From Selaginella moellendorffii (taxonomy: Eukaryota > Streptophyta > Lycopodiopsida > Selaginellales > Selaginellaceae): a stretch of 64,000 nucleotides of DNA. Position numbers and translations under genes: made by a program. Positions within the stretch are counted from its first letter, which is position 1; each line of letters opens with the position of its first letter. Shown here piece by piece: positions 11,766 through 21,221 of this stretch. The stretch lies in the NCBI RefSeq assembly GCF_000143415.4, contig NW_003314275.1:2160697-2224696 (forward strand), written 5' to 3'. The notes under the pieces were generated by a model. The model was not told the DNA's origin. It did no database searches and saw only the letters and a list, made by a program, of their open reading frames with translations.

Positions 11766-13574
11766 TGTGAGACACAAAATCCCTAGGCCCCAAAGTGGAG
11801 CCGAAAGGGCGCCACATGGTAGTGGCCGAAGCGAGAGCCAAACGAGCGTAACACGTTTGGACCAAAAGCTCCGACTTGAAAAGTCAAGAGCGGGAGTGGA
11901 ACTCCCAACGAAGTGCTCGAGGAACGAGCACGAAGCGAGCAAAAGGCGAGGCTCCAAAAAGGGACCCAAAAGGGCCAACACATGACACGTGGGAGTGTCC
12001 GAGATGGACCCGAGTTGGAGTCCGAAGTGGAGTCCGAGATGGACCCGAGATGGAGTCCGAGAAGGAGTCCGAAGTGGAGTCCGAGGTGGACCCGAGATGG
12101 ACCCGAGTTGGAGTCCGAAGTGGAGTCCGAGATGGACCCGAGATGGAGTCCGAGATGGAGTCCGAGATGGAGTCCGAGATGGAGTCCGAGGTGGACCCGA
12201 GATGGACCCGAAATGGAGTCCGAGATGGAGTCCGAGATGGACCTGAGATGGAGTCCGAGATGGAGTCCGAGGTGGACCCGAGATGGACCCGAAATAGAGT
12301 CCGAGATAGAGTCCGAGATGGACCCAAGATGGAGTCCGAGATGGAGTCCGAGATGGACCCGAGATGGAGTCCGAGATGGAGTCCGAGATGGAGTCCGAGA
12401 TGGAGTCCGAGATGGAGTCCGAAGTCGAGACCGAGACCGAGACCGGGACCAAGACCGAGACCGAGACCGAGACCGAGATCGGGAACGAGACCGAGACCGA
12501 GGCCGAGGCCGAGACCGAGCCCGAGCCCGAGTCCGAGTCCGAGTCCGAGTCCGAGTCCGAGTCCGAGTCCGGAGCCTGAGAGGGTGAAAGCCCAAAGCGT
12601 TCGTCTCCCAGACCCTGGGGGGTTTGGTGAGCTCCAAAAGTATAGTAGGGGGAGGACTGCAGTGGAGCCAGTTTGGCTAGGAAAGGCCAGTTTGGCCCAG
12701 GAAGGCCGGACCCAGTGTTGGGTGATGAGCTGCCCACTGGGAAGTCCAAGACTAGAGTGAACACAGACCGACAAGCGGGGTAGCTTGGTGAAGTGTTCAA
12801 GAGCCGGCTCTAGTTCCCCCGGGAGATCGACTGGCCGATGCTCCCAGTCCAAGTGTGGGTGGCACTACCTACTTGGATACCAGGCGTGGCTCAACGGAAC
12901 CTCGCTCTAAGCCCATGGCTAGAGCACCAAAGGGCAGAAGGCGAGGAGAGTACCCAGGTGGCTCGCGTAAGGCCACGGTGTTCCGAAATGTTGTCCCAAA
13001 GGCCCAGACTGTGGAAAGGAAGAGGAGCAGTCCTCTGGGGTGTGACCAAGGACACAGTCGTGTGGTGAGGAAGTCCCAGAGGACCGTGGGACTTAGTGGT
13101 CGGGCCTGTGGGTCTCGATCCAGTGGCAGTGTTGGCAAACACGGCCAGGGGCAGAAAGGGACTTAGTGGGGACTGACAGAGGGATATTGGGGAAGGCTAT
13201 TCCCCTTGTCGGTGGGCATCCTAAGGATGCTAAGGAGTGGATCTGAGATGACCACTCACGGATGGTTCGCCTAGTCTTGGAGAGCCAAGACTGTGATGCA
13301 AGTGGTATTGGACTACCAGTGTGGCAAAGGTGATTGGGCATGGCCTTAGCATAACGGGCTGCTATGTCGGTGGTACCTTTGAGTGTCGGTCATGGGATCG
13401 GACACGTGGAGCACTAGGACCAAGTGCAAATGTTGAGTGGCATGGATGCCATTCTCGGGGCTAGCAAGTCCCAAGTCCTGGATTGGACTTATGGAGGTTG
13501 TGAATGAGACTCCTCCAAGTGGTCAGAGGTGTGGTTAAGTGACTAAAGTAGAATGGAAAATTTAGTCGCTTACA
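11766..13574 (+). repeat. 3' LTR of the full-length element (1809 bp)
   Basis: Same termini as the 5' LTR. The minisatellite (about 12000-12570) has a different arrangement of 12-bp and 6-bp units, which explains the 25-bp length difference between the LTRs. Confidence 0.92.
12000..12572 (+). repeat. Compound minisatellite inside the 3' LTR
   Basis: Same GAGATGGAGTCC / GAGATGGACCC array followed by GAGACC and GAGTCC hexamers as in the 5' LTR. Compared with the 5' copy it has more 12-bp units near 12360-12425 and fewer terminal GAGTCC hexamers. Confidence 0.9.
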
Positions 13575-13579
13575 GCCAT
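13575..13579. repeat. 5-bp target-site duplication GCCAT (right copy)
   Basis: Exact repeat of 5833-5837, directly after the 3' LTR terminus. Confidence 0.9.
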
Positions 13580-14837
13580 CCCTTTGAACACTTGGGAATT
13601 ACTTCCCCAACTTTGAAAGCTTTGCCTTATAGCAAGTTTCAAGACTACGCTTTTACTGTGCCATTTTGATTTCATGTGTTCTATAAATCATTTACACTTA
13701 GCTTTCTAGGTATTAAACTACCTAGAATTGTCTTTGGGAACCTTGACGGGACTTTGTCCCTTAGCTTACTAAGGCCTCTCTTTTTGCAAGCTTTCTAATT
13801 GCTATATGGTCTAACATGGATAATTCTATGCTTTAAACTCTTCATGGCACCACAATTGGTAGTAACAACATGCACAAGTGCCCACTTAATTTTCCACTCC
13901 CAACTTGCATAAACATATTTGGTTATGCCCCTTGATTTCTATGGTTTGGTTCTATCCCCTTACTATTTACTTTTGGCCTCACATATTTCCTTCAGTTATT
14001 CTCTTCTATATTAGGAGGATAGCTTTGCACTTTCTACCATGCTTTAGCAAATATTCATAAGGATGAATTTACTCGATAGCTTAGAGAGTGGTTCCTCAAT
14101 TTGGGTATGCTCACTTTATAATCCCACACACCGGGATTAATGTTGTTATCTATGGGCTTTTATATGCCCATCACTAGCCTTGCCAAAATCTCATTTTGGC
14201 TTTGTTCAATTCAGGTAGACGGATTTTTTTTGTCTTCGCAACTTTGAACATTTGAATAGAACCTTTTATCCATCATTTGTTAGGGATTTAGTCCCTTGGG
14301 CTTTATCTATTGCCCTCACGACACCAAACCACACTTTCTGGTATTCTAGAGTGTTTGGGTGTCCCAATGATGACATTTTTGACAATGAGCATTCCTTTTA
14401 CGACATTGACTTATTATATTGTAACATAAGCAATTTATCCTTCATAAGGGTATATTTGAACTTCCTTATCCCATTAAGAAGTTTTGGGTAGTTATTTTCT
14501 ATTAGTTTAATTAGTTATTTCATGCCTTTTGCTTAATTACCTCATAGTTGTCAAGTCCTACAAGTCATTACTAGTGCTTTCACACCTCTATTATTATTCG
14601 GGTCACCACACTCTAATTGCATGTCTTTTAGCTTAGGTTATGCTATTCTCATTTCCATTAAAATTCCTTTGGGAAGGGGTTCTCATGAACCCGCCAACTT
14701 AACTTTAAGGCATTACGCATTAGCACATTTGGTGTCTTTACACCATCAGCTCCATGAGCCTACTTTTATGACATTTTTTTCTCGTGTCTAAGTCCTTGCC
14801 AAGACCAATACAATTATTTCTCATGCCAACTATCCAT

Positions 14838-14842
14838 TAGCA
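14838..14842. repeat. Target-site duplication TAGCA (left copy)
   Basis: TAGCA precedes the TGTAAGC terminus of the miniature solo LTR and is repeated at 15036-15040. Confidence 0.85.
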
Positions 14843-15035
14843 TGTAAGCAACCAAAGAAAACGACTTAAGAAACAATCCATAGGGTTCAAATATAAAGGG
14901 AAAGAGCCCATGAATAAAAGTGCACCTCTTTTCCAATTAGTTAAGGGTCTTGAAATATTTGGGGTTAAACGTCCTTAGGTTTGAATAGTACTGGGCTAGG
15001 TGACCTCCTGGGAAGTCCAAACTTAGGAGCTTACA
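14843..15035 (+). mobile_element. Solo LTR of a TRIM-like miniature retrotransposon (193 bp)
   Basis: Starts TGTAAGC and ends GCTTACA, a 7-bp terminal inverted repeat, with perfect TAGCA duplications on both sides. The homologous site in the younger element (about 8560-8575) is uninterrupted, an empty-site comparison within the window. Its body (GTTCAAATATA..., TTTGAATAGTACTGGGCTAGG) matches LTRs at 23428-23612, 23827-24006 and, reversed, 26149-26620. Confidence 0.88.
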
Positions 15036-15040
15036 TAGCA
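15036..15040. repeat. Target-site duplication TAGCA (right copy)
   Basis: Exact repeat of 14838-14842. Confidence 0.85.
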
Positions 15041-15461
15041 TTACACTATAGAGTTTACATACAACTTTGTGTCAAAGTTGCTTCCTCTGGGAATTTCTTT
15101 CCTACAACTTTAGTATGACCCATTTTGCTATCAATGAGATACCCACTATTTTCATACTTGGATTTTATGATCCTCCTCATCCTTCATGAGGTACAACATT
15201 TCAGTCCAAATGCTTACACTAGTCTTTTAGAACCATTCCTTGACTCCACTTGAGTCATCTAGCTTTTTGGACTTCACTAATTCGACAACTTATAAGGTCC
15301 TATTTTTGAGGTGCCAGCTCGTTAGAATACAAGTTCTTGTATTCGTGTTCTACCTATAAAAACCATTCATGCAAGTGTTACTCAAACACTTGATTATTTT
15401 TTGTTTCTTGTGAGTTGCTTTTACCCCTTATGACTATCTATCCATATGATGAGAATACCAA

Positions 15462-15466
15462 TTCAT
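15462..15466. repeat. Target-site duplication TTCAT (left copy)
   Basis: TTCAT precedes the TGTAAGCG terminus of the solo LTR and is repeated at 17333-17337. The uninterrupted site in the younger element reads CTCAT in the corresponding strand near 8150. Confidence 0.88.
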
Positions 15467-17332
15467 TGTAAGCGACTAAATTTTCCATTCTACTTTAGTC
15501 ACTTAACCACACTTCCAACCACTTGGAGGAGTCTCACTCACAACCTCCATAAGTCCCATTTCAGACTTGGGCTTGCTAGCTCTGAGAATGGCATCCCCGC
15601 CACTCAACTTTTGCACTTGATCCAAGTGCTCCACGTGTCCGATCCCATGACCGACACCCCAAGGTACCACCGATATATCAGCCCGTTACGCTAAGGCCAT
15701 ACCCCTTTACCTTGGTCACACCAATGGTCTAACACCATCTACATCACAGTCCCATCTCTCAAGGACTGGGCCATCCGTCCATGAGTGATCATTCCAAATC
15801 CACTCCTTAGCATCCTTAGGATGCCCGCAGACATGGGGAATAGTCTTCCCCAATATCCCTTTTCCGGTCTTCATCAAGTCCCTTTTTGCCCATGGCCGTG
15901 TTCGCCAACACTGCCACTGGATCGAGGCTTACAGGCCTGACCACTAAGTCCCACAGTCCTCTGGGACTTCCTCCCCACTCGACTGTATCCTTGGTCACTA
16001 CACCAGAGGACTACTCCTCTTCCTTTCCACAGTCTGGGCCTTTGGGACAACATTTCGGAACACCGTAGCCTTACGCGGGCCTCATGGGTACTCTCCCCGC
16101 CTTCCACCTTTGGGTGCTCTAGCCATGGGCTTAGAGCAAGGTTCCGTTGAGCCACACCAAGTATCCAAGTAGGTAATGCCACCCACACTTGGATTGGGAG
16201 CATTGCCCAGTCGATCTCCCGGGGGAACTAGAGCCGGCTCTTGAACACTTCACCAAGCTACCCCGCTTGTCGGTCCGTATTCACTCTAGTCTTGGACTTC
16301 CCAGTGGTCAGCTCATCACCCAACACTGGGTCTGGCCTTCTTGGGCCCAACTGGCCTTTCCTGGGCCAAACTGGCCTTTCCTGGCCAAACTGGCTCCACT
16401 GGGCTCCAACCCCCACACTCTCCCTACTATACTTTTGGAACCCCCTGCAGCCCCCCCCCCCCCCCTGGGGGACGATCGCTTTGGGCTTTCACCCAACTGC
16501 CTGTATTAGTATTCGGTCTCGGTCCCAGTTTCGGACTCGGACTCGGTCTTGGTCTCGGTCACAGCCTCGGTCTCGGTCTCGGTCTCGGTTCCATCTCAGA
16601 CTCCATCTCGGACTCCATCTCAGATCCATCTCGGACTCCATCTCGGACTCCATCTCGGACTCCATCTCGGGTCCATCTCGGGTCCATCTCGGACTCCATC
16701 TCGGGTCCATCTCGGACTCCATCTCGGGTCCATCTCAGACTCCATCTCGGGTCCATCTCGGATTCCATCTCGGACTCCATCTCGGGTCCATCTCGGACTC
16801 CATCTCGGACTCCATCTCGGGTCCATCTCGGACTCCATCTCAGACTCCATCTCGGGTCCATCTCGGACTCCATCTCGGGTCCATCTCGGACTCCATCTCG
16901 GGTCCATTTCGGACTCCATCTCGGACTCCATCTCGGGTCCATCTCGGACTCCATCTCGGGTCCTATCTTGGGTCCCATCTCAGGTCCATCTCGGGTCCAT
17001 CTCAGACTCCATCTCGGGGTCCTTCTCGGACTCCACTTTAGACTCCAACTCGGGCCCCTCTCGGACTCCACTTCGGACTCCAACTCGGGTCCATCTTGGG
17101 CACTTCCACGTGTCATGTGTTTGTCCTTTTGGGTCCCTTTTTGGAGCCTCGCTTATTGCTCGCTTTGTGCTCATTCCTTGAGCACTTCGTTGGGAGTTCC
17201 ACTCCCGCTCTTGACTTTTCAAGTCCGAGCTTTTGGTCCAAACGTGTTACGCTCGTTTGGCTCTCGCTTCGGCCACTACCACGTGGCACCCCTCCGGCTC
17301 CACTTTGGGGCCTAGGGATTTTGTGTCTCACA
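15467..17332 (-). mobile_element. Solo LTR of the large LARD-like family (1866 bp)
   Basis: On the minus strand it runs TGTGAGACAC (17332) to CGCTTACA (15467) and contains the same minisatellite (about 16500-17095) in reverse. Perfect TTCAT duplications flank it, and host internal sequence continues on both sides, so this is a solo LTR left by LTR-LTR recombination rather than an end of the old element. A poly-C run near 16450 lies just outside the minisatellite. Confidence 0.9.
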
Positions 17333-17337
17333 TTCAT
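17333..17337. repeat. Target-site duplication TTCAT (right copy)
   Basis: Exact repeat of 15462-15466. Confidence 0.88.
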
Positions 17338-17558
17338 CCTCTAAGCACACCCTTAATTCCTTAGGTTTGATTCAGCATTTATAAAAGGTAGCCCCGACTA
17401 CTATTTCAAGGACTTATGTCCTCATCCGTATTTGACCTCTCACGGTCATTAATTCCGGTCTCAAAAACATGAGCACCAACTTTAACTATATAAAGATAAT
17501 CTTGTGACTCTTTTATTGTTTTGGAGTCTTTATCTTTTCTGTGATCCCAACTATAGTT
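17338..17558 (-). mobile_element. Internal domain of the older LTR element, part 3
   Basis: Reverse complement of about 8145 back to 7910 of the younger element, for example TTGTTTTGGAGTCTTTATC against its counterpart near 7952. After 17558 the expected 5' LTR is missing and an inverted repeat takes its place. Confidence 0.8.
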
Positions 17559-17730
17559 ATTTATCACAGGGTACACAAGGTACACTATCTCATGGGTATT
17601 CTCGAATGCTATGCTTGGATACCTAGTGTGGCTCAACAAAACCTCACTCTAAGCCCATGTAAAGCACCTAAAAGTGGAAGGTGGGGAGAATACCCATGAG
17701 ATAGTGTACCCTAGGCACCCTATGATAAAT
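17559..17730. repeat. 45-bp inverted repeat enclosing an LTR fragment
   Basis: The arms 17559-17603 and 17686-17730 are near-perfect reverse complements, sharing GTACACTATCTCATGGGTAT. The 82-bp spacer matches the LTR segment around 6919-6990 in plus orientation (GTGTGGCTCAAC...CTCTAAGCCCATG). The right arm begins inside that LTR homology, so the arms look like an inverted duplication of LTR sequence at the broken end of the old element. Confidence 0.75.
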
Positions 17731-18332
17731 ACCCACTAGTGTCTCTGGCATTTGCCATGTAGAAAGGTATCCACCCACTATTGAAATTTAGCCAAGTGTT
17801 GGGGCTGTGGCCACGTGGAAATAATTGGGCAGCGGGTGAGCGGGTGGGCGGAAGGGCGCAGCAGCGACAGATGGGAGTGGGAGTGCTGCAGAAAAAACAA
17901 AAAAAAAAGCCTAATGCCATGTCACTGCCAAATAAGTGGAGAGAGTGAATCAGGATGGTGTTTTTTTGGGCCATCCGTCTAAAGATTCTCCAGTATAGTC
18001 CGGTTCCCTAAGCTTTTGAACTTGTTTCGCGCGCATTATTCTTCTCACACAAACTTGAAGGCACGAACTCGTACTTATTCTTACGATTTTTTGGTGACAC
18101 CCTGGAGCAAATGGAAGCTTCCAGCCCCTTCTAGAACATGCCCTCAGGCCATATAAGCCCATGCTCCTTCTCAATTCTGTATCCCATCACTTCTCCAGAA
18201 CACCTTCTCCTTTCTCCACAATACCGGAGAGGTAGGGGGGTTTGAATCGAGTGGGCGTTTTCTCTCACATTCGTCTTCTGTCCCTCTTTTGTGATGCATC
18301 TTGTGCACTCCCTCTTGGCAGCAGCCCTGTTT
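17731..18332. other. Intergenic; inverted counterpart of 1504-1736
   Basis: 17784-17960 is the reverse complement of 1504-1736 with some indels. The rest has no ORF or motif I can support. Confidence 0.5.
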
Positions 18333-18426
18333 CACCACACCATTGGTGATGGAGGTGTCGTTGCCAAGGAAACTTTCCTTAGCTTTCCTTGGCGCCGACA
18401 CCTCTGCCATCACCAATGGCATGGTG
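18333..18426. repeat. Hairpin-forming inverted repeat, 40-bp arms, 11-bp loop
   Basis: Arm 18333-18372 pairs with 18384-18426, allowing three small gaps; the loop is CTTTCCTTAGC. The arms contain CCATTGGTGATGG and its complement. Size and near-complete pairing resemble a young miRNA precursor or a small foldback element; expression is unknown. Confidence 0.6.
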
Positions 18427-18606
18427 CTTAAAAATAGTTTGGAATACTGCCAGCCAAGGAAAATCATTTGCATCAACCACAAGCAACAAAGGAAGTAAGA
18501 GAGGAGGAAGAGGAGGAAACAAGAGAACATTTTGGCACTCTCAGTGTTGCTCAGGCAAGTTTAATGTTGTTCCTACTCTGTTACTCTCCTTTGTTGGTTG
18601 TGATTA

Positions 18607-19035
18607 GTGCGATCTTCCATCTTCTCCAGTGCGTCGATCTTCAAGGATTTCACTTCACGCTGCTCTCAAGCCTGCCTTTCGCCACAATTTCTCCTTGAGC
18701 TCTTTCACAAGGTTGTGCTTCTTTGCTGTGATGGCTTTCAGTTGCTTGGACAAGTTCTCCTTCACCGGGAAGAAATGCTAGTGACTTCTTTCCTTCTGCG
18801 ACGTCAAGCCTGTGGCCACTACCACAGCCTTCCTTTCTCGGCCACAGAGCTGCTGATTTCTTTCTCAAACCTTTCTTTGTCTGTGAGCCTCCTCACTGAC
18901 GTTGTCCCGACCTCCGCAGCGCTGCTGCAGACAGAATACATTGCCACCAGCGTGTTTGCCACGGCCCACAAGCTCTGTTCTTGCTACACTCTTAGGAGGA
19001 CATGTACAGGAGACGAGATGGATGCTGGGAATCTT
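18607..19035 (-). pseudogene. Relic of an unidentified coiled-coil gene, copy 2
   Basis: Better preserved than the copy at 500-835. Minus-strand blocks include LTDKERFEKEISSSVAEKG, ENLSKQLKAITAKKHNLVKE and SLKIDALEKMEDR, all charged and helix-prone. Intron-like sequence may separate them, but I could not build a continuous model, so a live multi-exon gene is not fully excluded. The parent family is not recognised. Confidence 0.4.
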
Positions 19036-19195
19036 TACTTGGACCTTTAGTGATATTAAGTTTCGCCGATCCTGATTCCATGGGCTTTGAAATCCAGCGC
19101 CCAAAATGAATGGAGCGAACCTAAACAAAAAACAATCTTAAGTTAAATGTTTAAACACAAAACTAATCTAAACATAGTAACTTTAATGCCGAGAG

Positions 19196-19208
19196 TTAGG
19201 GTTCTTGG
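19196..19208 (+). promoter_or_regulatory. TTAGGGTTCTTGG element (telo-box type) before the carrier ATG
   Basis: The same 13 bases occur upstream of PEX7 and the PORR gene, and with one change upstream of the SNARE-like gene. It contains AACCCTAA on the complementary strand, the plant telo-box found in promoters and leaders of housekeeping genes. Confidence 0.55.
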
Positions 19209-19213
19209 CAGCT

Positions 19214-20473
19214 ATGGAGCCTGTGATATTTGGCGACGAGGCGGTGCCTCAGATGCTTCTTCTCCTCTCCCAGGCCGCGCGGGATATCGGCGCTCTGGAC
19301 CTCTCGTCTCCGCCTGCGAGGAACAAGAATCCGGTCTCCACGCCATCGAAATCCAGGTATCATCGCGCATTGCTCCGAGAAGCGCCAAGATCCAGCAACA
19401 ATGCCCTGGAAGCTAGGCTTCTCCAGGGGGCCTGCTCGGTCTCTCTTAGCAGCAGGGCGGCCCAACCAGAGAGGGAGATGGATCCATCTCCATCGGCAAG
19501 GTCAAATTCGAATTTCGAGAAGTACAGGGTCTCTGGCCAGGCTAGAATCCTCATGAACAATCTCACAGTTCTAGAGCGAGCGGCGATCGGCGCTGCTGCC
19601 GGAGGAATCGCTGGCGCTTTTACCTACGCTTGCCTGCATCCGCTAGACACGATCAAGACGCGGCTCCAGACGCGAGGGGCGGCAGAGGCGTACAAAGGCT
19701 CGATCGACGCAGCGGTGAAAATCCTCCAGAGCAAAGGCCTGGCGGGGTTTTACAGCGGGATCTCGGCCGTGATCGTCGGCTCCATGGTCTCCTCCGCGAT
19801 CTACTTTGGAACTTGCGAGTTTGGGAAGTCCTTCCTCTCGAAGGTGGCGAAGTTCCCGCCACTGCTCGTGCCGCCGGTGGCCGGAGCCATGGGAAACATC
19901 GTCTCGTCGGCCATCCTCGTTCCAAAGGAGGTGATCACGCAGAGGATGCAAGCCGGTGCCAAGGGAAGATCCTGGAACGTCTTAATGAGAACTCTGGAGA
20001 GGGATGGACTGAAGGGGCTCTATGTCGGCTACTCGGCAGCTCTGCTCAGGAATCTACCGTCGGGGGTGATCAACTTCTCCACCTTCGAGTACCTGAGAGT
20101 GGCGTGGCTGCGAGTCTCGGGCCAGGATAGCTTGGAGCCATGGCAGAGCGTGAGCTCGGGAGCTCTGGCCGGTGCCATCGCTGCGGCGCTGACGACCCCG
20201 ATGGACGTCGTCAAGACGAGGCTGATGACGCAGTCGAGAGAGAGGGCGGCGGCGTTCACGTACGAGGGCGTGACGAGAACGCTGGAGAGGATCTGGATCG
20301 AGGAAGGATGGGCCGGGGTGACCAGAGGCATGGGTCCACGGCTGCTCCACAGCGCTTGCTTCTCGGCGATTGGGTTCTTTGCGTTTGAGACGGCGAGGTT
20401 TGAGATTCTCAAGCGCCATGTCGCCAACAAGCAAGCGGAGATGTTGGAAGTGGAAGTCGACGAGAAGAAGTGA
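19214..20473 (+). CDS. Mitoferrin-like carrier, probably plastid envelope
   Basis: A single-exon protein of 419 aa of the mitochondrial carrier family (SLC25). Residues about 1-115 are Ser/Ala/Arg-rich and precede the carrier domain, as expected for a transit peptide. Three carrier repeats follow, each with the family signature: PLDTIKTRLQ, PKEVITQRMQ and PMDVVKTRLM. The best family match from memory is plant MITOFERRIN-LIKE1, a chloroplast-envelope carrier linked to iron; shared phrases include SAIYFGTCEFGKS and TRGMGPR. Iron as substrate is inferred from the family. The first ATG (19214) lies 5 bp after a TTAGGGTTCTTGG element. The next gene starts 115 bp downstream on the same strand. Confidence 0.9.
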   Translation: MEPVIFGDEAVPQMLLLLSQAARDIGALDLSSPPARNKNPVSTPSKSRYHRALLREAPRSSNNALEARLLQGACSVSLSSRAAQPEREMDPSPSARSNSNFEKYRVSGQARILMNNLTVLERAAIGAAAGGIAGAFTYACLHPLDTIKTRLQTRGAAEAYKGSIDAAVKILQSKGLAGFYSGISAVIVGSMVSSAIYFGTCEFGKSFLSKVAKFPPLLVPPVAGAMGNIVSSAILVPKEVITQRMQAGAKGRSWNVLMRTLERDGLKGLYVGYSAALLRNLPSGVINFSTFEYLRVAWLRVSGQDSLEPWQSVSSGALAGAIAAALTTPMDVVKTRLMTQSRERAAAFTYEGVTRTLERIWIEEGWAGVTRGMGPRLLHSACFSAIGFFAFETARFEILKRHVANKQAEMLEVEVDEKK

Positions 20474-20558
20474 AACAAAGTTTTGAGCTCGACCGAGCAA
20501 GCCTCAGAAAAAGTAAAGGGTCAACGGTCAATGAATACTGCTCTTTGGTCAATGGTCG

Positions 20559-20581
20559 CTAGGGTTCTTGGTTTAGGGTTT
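20559..20581 (+). promoter_or_regulatory. Double telo-box leader before the SNARE-like ATG
   Basis: CTAGGGTTCTTGG is immediately followed by TTTAGGGTTT, giving two telo-box cores within 30 bp of the ATG at 20589. Confidence 0.5.
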
Positions 20582-20588
20582 GATCGTA

Positions 20589-21170
20589 ATGCTGGAGAGT
20601 CAGATGGCTGTGGTGGCAGTGGCGGCCGTGGCCGCGATCGCCGTGGGTGGAGCTGCGATCGCATTCATGTACCATTGCTGCCAAGATCAGGTGAAGCGGC
20701 AAAAGAAGGAGAAGGTTGAGAGAATCAATTCGCAATTGGGGATTCGCGACGAGGATGCGCACCACCGCTACGAGCGGCGGGAGGAAGTGGTGGAGATCGG
20801 GAAGGCCAAGCGCCCGGCGGTGAGGACCGTGGAAGAAATCAAGGCGTACTATGGCCGGCCTTCGAGGAAGGTGAGTTTTTTTTTTCTAGATCTGAGCAAT
20901 GGTGTGATGGGAAAACCACAAATCGCAGGACGCGTCATCCACCGCTGGAATCGCCACAGAGGCCAAGAACAAGCTCATGGAGCGCGGGGAGAAGCTCCAG
21001 GTTTTAAGAATCCCTTGTGCTTTCCATATCAATGTTTCCATTCTTTGTGTGCTTCTATGCAGGCTGTCAACGACAAGACCCAAGAGCTTGAATCACAGGC
21101 CGAGAGCTTCGCATCGCTGGCGGAAGAACTCGCCAAGAAAATGAAGGCCAGAAAATGGTGGGAGTTGTAA
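20589..21170 (+). CDS. Small membrane protein with C-terminal R-SNARE-like helix
   Basis: Three exons, 20589-20870, 20929-21000 and 21063-21170, all joined in phase 0 with GT-AG introns of 58 and 62 bp, give 153 aa. Residues about 7-28 are a hydrophobic segment (VVAVAAVAAIAVGGAAIAF), so the protein is anchored at its N terminus. The C-terminal 45 residues resemble the second half of a synaptobrevin helix: ERGEKLQAVNDKTQELESQA followed by heptad residues and RKWWEL. The ER arginine aligns with the zero-layer Arg of R-SNAREs and the WW with the membrane-proximal tryptophans of synaptobrevin. No C-terminal anchor follows. Function is unknown; membrane-traffic regulation is an inference. It is tail-to-tail with the CorA-like gene, 51 bp apart. 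Confidence 0.78.
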   Translation: MLESQMAVVAVAAVAAIAVGGAAIAFMYHCCQDQVKRQKKEKVERINSQLGIRDEDAHHRYERREEVVEIGKAKRPAVRTVEEIKAYYGRPSRKVSFFFLDLSNGVMGKPQIAGRVIHRWNRHRGQEQAHGARGEAPGFKNPLCFPYQCFHSLCASMQAVNDKTQELESQAESFASLAEELAKKMKARKWWEL

Positions 21171-21221
21171 ACTTTGTAAATGAATTCCTCTTGTGTAAGT
21201 AAGAACAGTATCGGATTGAAT

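Larger units (their letters stand above)
5838..13574 (+). mobile_element. Full-length non-coding (LARD-like) LTR retrotransposon, 7737 bp
   Basis: The element has two long LTRs (5838-7621 and 11766-13574), both starting TGTGAGACAC and ending GTCGCTTACA. It also has a primer binding site after the first LTR, a purine-rich tract before the second and a perfect GCCAT target duplication. The roughly 4.1-kb internal region holds only short ORFs (120 codons or fewer) with no gag, protease, reverse transcriptase, RNase H or integrase motif. By structure it is a large retrotransposon derivative mobilised in trans. It sits inside an older relative in opposite orientation. The superfamily cannot be told without pol; the Met-tRNA type primer site fits both Copia and Gypsy elements. 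Confidence 0.93.
13580..15461 (-). mobile_element. Internal domain of the older LTR element, part 2
   Basis: Reverse complement of internal positions about 9840 back to about 8155 of the younger element, with moderate divergence, including the block at 14140-14215 matching 9215-9295 in reverse. It is interrupted by a miniature LTR at 14843-15035. The first bases continue exactly from the sequence that ends at 5837. Confidence 0.85.

Noticed and set aside
6072..12572. CRISPR-like regular repeats
   Set aside because: Units are contiguous without unique spacers and lie in plant LTRs; it is a minisatellite.
15445..15461. GAGAATACCAATT as a degenerate reversed primer binding site next to the LTR at 15467
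   Set aside because: The same sequence is ordinary internal sequence of the family (complement near 8155), and the LTR has a TTCAT duplication, so it is a solo LTR insertion, not an element end.
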